DNA of 8,225 nt from Granulicella sp. (GTDB lineage Bacteria; Acidobacteriota; Terriglobia; Terriglobales; Acidobacteriaceae): assembly GCA_003133205.1 (NCBI GenBank), contig PKWK01000059.1:133-8357 (forward strand), written 5' to 3'. Made by a program: the position numbers and the translations under genes. Below are positions 6,235 through 8,225 of the stretch, in pieces. Position 1 is the first letter of the stretch. Every line of letters starts with the position of its first letter. Below the pieces are notes generated by a model that was not told the DNA's origin, made no database searches, and saw nothing but the letters and a program-made list of their open reading frames with translations.

Positions 6235-8225
6235 TTAAATCGCTTTCTCCTGCAAGGTGACGATCGTCTCTCCGGCGCCGAGCGGGATGACGTCCGCGCC
6301 GGCGTCGACCGTCGTTTTCGAAGCAACCGCCCAGGAGTGCGCGCCGGGTTTGGAACTCGTCTGCTTGAGCCTCAGACGTGCCGTGGGTACTGAGGCGCTG
6401 GCTGCCGCGAGATGCAGCCGCACCGTACCCTTTCCTGGATCAAAGTCGACCGAGACGAGGTGGCCGGCATCGAGAGTAATCCAGAGGCCGAGCGGCGCGA
6501 TGAAGAGGCGGTTGCGGGACGAATCGAGCACAGTGGCGTGGACGAGGCCGTGACGGTCCTCGACGTTGCCACCGAAGCAAATCCAGCCCATCGCATCGTC
6601 ATGTGTAAGGAAAGTTCCGGTATTGATGGCGTGGCCGAAGAAGTTGGGCCCGTAGTCGCCTGAGTAGGGGTCGAACTTCATGAGGTCGGGGAACGAGTGG
6701 AAGGCAGCGGAGGCGAAGCCCTTCTCGTCGATGTTCGAGAGCGGCCCCATAACGCCACCATACCCGGCGCGGAGGAGGTAGAGATCATCGGGATGCGCGC
6801 GGTACTCCGCGAGCAGCGGGATGGCGTTAATGCCTGAGCCGTAGTGGTGGAGCTGGCGCTCGATGCGGGAGTACTTGCTCTTGCCGCCGTAGATGAAGTC
6901 CCAGTAGCGCCGGGCGCTGCCGTTGTAACCCCAGCTAGGGATGACGGGATCGTAAGCGAGGATGGCATTGAGGGTGATGTCTGCCTTGTCGTCGTAGTGG
7001 AAGTACCGCGTCCAGCCGTAGACCTCTTCCTGGCCGGTGGAGTCCCAGGGCATCTCGCTGCCGAAGGGGTAGGCTTCACCTTTCCAGCGATCCGCACGGG
7101 CATGCATGACGGCTTCAAGCTTATCGGCTTTATCGTTCCAGCCCTCTGCCTTCAGATCGTCGAGCAGGCGGATGAAGACAGTGCCTTCCATGTTACCGAA
7201 GCGGGTGTAGTACGGGGCCTGCGAACACATCGCGAGTGAAGTCTCGTAGGCTTGGTCGAGATACCAGGCCCAGGGGTGTTTGACGACGAGCCCTTTGGTG
7301 TTACGGGCTGTGCGATAGAGCGACCAGTAGGCCGCGACAACGTGCGGGTAGTTGAAAGAACGGCCTAAGTCATCGGCTCCCTTCTTATTCCAACTCGTCC
7401 AACTCTTCCAGTTGAGCGCGGGGTCGTAAGTGAAGTCGGGGACAAGAGCGGGCTCATAGAAGAACAGGCTCTTGTGGACCCCGTACTTGTGATCGCCGTC
7501 GCTATTCTGCAGGTGGCCCCAAAGGACGCCGTCGACGAAGCTCTCAAGCTTCGCGATTTCTTCCGCGTTGGGTTCGAGGTATTCCTTCATGGCAGCCGCG
7601 AGCCAGGATCCGGCTCCGGCTTCGTCGCTCAGGCCGGCGATCCAGACACGGGAGTCCTGGGTGACCTGCTTACCGGTCTCGTCGTCGTAGCTGATGATGG
7701 ACGGAGAGCGATGGAAAGGATCGTTGGGCTGATCGAACCACTGCTGGTGGAAGAGGAAGCGGCCCATATCGGCGATGGCTTCGGTTTCAGGCTTCATGGT
7801 GCGGTAGCCGATGCTCTGCACAGTGCCATCGGCGTACGTGACCACGAGGCGAAAGCGTCCCCATTGCTTGCCGCGCAGGGTGTAGGCGTGCAGGCCGGCA
7901 GCATTGCGGCCGTCGTCGTGGATAGCGACCGCGGCGGTGGGCTCGCTGACGATGGAGCGGACCGGCGAAGCGTAACGGAGGAAGAGGCGTGCGTCGATAT
8001 CCTGCGGGAGAATGTAGCCAGGGATGCCGACGGCGACGGGACGCTTGTGCTCGGCAAGGGTGGCATCGATGTGGCGGACGTCCGGGGCGACGAGGAAGCG
8101 GACGCCGAAGATTACGCTCTTACCGGGGGCCACGGTCTCGGAGGTGGTTGGATTCCACTCGGCGACACCTTTCCACTCAGTCTGAGCGAAGCCGGCGGAG
8201 TGTACCATCCAGTCGTACGAGCCTT
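6235..8225 (-). CDS. DUF5695-like protein of unknown function, 5' end outside window
   Basis: The stop codon is at 6235-6237, and the frame stays open to the right edge, giving 662 visible residues. The ATG at 8206-8208 is not a convincing start: in-frame codons upstream encode 'GSYDW', continuous with the protein, and no signal peptide follows. The sequence resembles DUF5695 proteins as I remember them; this is family recognition from memory, with no search behind it. Visible parts: a beta-rich N-terminal section ('VAPGKSVIFGVRFLVAP', 'YADGTVQSIGYRTM'), then an aromatic-rich, largely helical region with WIAGLSDEAGAGSW (about 7601-7644), WNKKGADDLGRSFNYPHV (about 7340-7395), GNMEGTVFIRLLDDL (about 7155-7200) and HHYGSGINAIPLL (about 6807-6845), and a C-terminal beta section. 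This beta plus helical-toroid plan is like several polysaccharide-active enzymes, but I cannot assign catalytic residues or a reaction. It converges on the GH27 gene. Confidence 0.85.
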   Translation of the reverse strand, partial: GSYDWMVHSAGFAQTEWKGVAEWNPTTSETVAPGKSVIFGVRFLVAPDVRHIDATLAEHKRPVAVGIPGYILPQDIDARLFLRYASPVRSIVSEPTAAVAIHDDGRNAAGLHAYTLRGKQWGRFRLVVTYADGTVQSIGYRTMKPETEAIADMGRFLFHQQWFDQPNDPFHRSPSIISYDDETGKQVTQDSRVWIAGLSDEAGAGSWLAAAMKEYLEPNAEEIAKLESFVDGVLWGHLQNSDGDHKYGVHKSLFFYEPALVPDFTYDPALNWKSWTSWNKKGADDLGRSFNYPHVVAAYWSLYRTARNTKGLVVKHPWAWYLDQAYETSLAMCSQAPYYTRFGNMEGTVFIRLLDDLKAEGWNDKADKLEAVMHARADRWKGEAYPFGSEMPWDSTGQEEVYGWTRYFHYDDKADITLNAILAYDPVIPSWGYNGSARRYWDFIYGGKSKYSRIERQLHHYGSGINAIPLLAEYRAHPDDLYLLRAGYGGVMGPLSNIDEKGFASAAFHSFPDLMKFDPYSGDYGPNFFGHAINTGTFLTHDDAMGWICFGGNVEDRHGLVHATVLDSSRNRLFIAPLGLWITLDAGHLVSVDFDPGKGTVRLHLAAASASVPTARLRLKQTSSKPGAHSWAVASKTTVDAGADVIPLGAGETIVTLQEKAI

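Overview
The window looks like a carbohydrate-utilisation locus from the Acidobacteriota, probably an Acidobacteriaceae-type genus such as Granulicella, Terriglobus or Edaphobacter. The placement rests on the very large Oar-type TonB-dependent receptor with an N-terminal carboxypeptidase-regulatory-like domain and a 'DLPVNGRS' plug motif, which is greatly expanded in that phylum. Moderately high GC coding sequence, long secreted proteins and a DUF5695-like protein fit the same group. The genus is an inference and was not checked against any database.

Layout, left to right. Positions 1-193 hold no convincing protein gene. They carry inverted repeats, including a strong hairpin (133-164) that reads as a C(UUCG)G-capped terminator for the receptor gene on its left-hand, 3' side. 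Positions 194-4120 (minus) encode a complete 1308-residue outer-membrane TonB-dependent receptor. Positions 4121-4554 are a 434-bp AT-richer divergent control region with a repeated AGTGGAAT element, promoter-like boxes facing both genes and a perfect GGAACGTTCC palindrome. Positions 4555-6144 (plus) encode a secreted 529-residue GH27 alpha-galactosidase with both catalytic aspartates and an extra N-terminal domain interrupted by a proline-rich stretch. Positions 6145-6234 hold a perfect 12-bp hairpin between converging genes. From 6235 to the right edge (minus) lies the 3' part of a large protein of unknown function, probably DUF5695-like; its N-terminus is outside the window.

How the genes may work together (inference): the receptor would import oligosaccharides or glycosides across the outer membrane with TonB energy. 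The exported GH27 enzyme would remove terminal alpha-1,4/1,6-linked galactose, as from galactomannan or raffinose-type sugars. The DUF5695-like protein is a candidate third carbohydrate-active component. The divergent receptor/GH27 arrangement and the shared intergenic motif suggest co-regulation. No mobile element, CRISPR array, tRNA or rRNA was seen. The long antisense open frames in the window are codon-register shadows.
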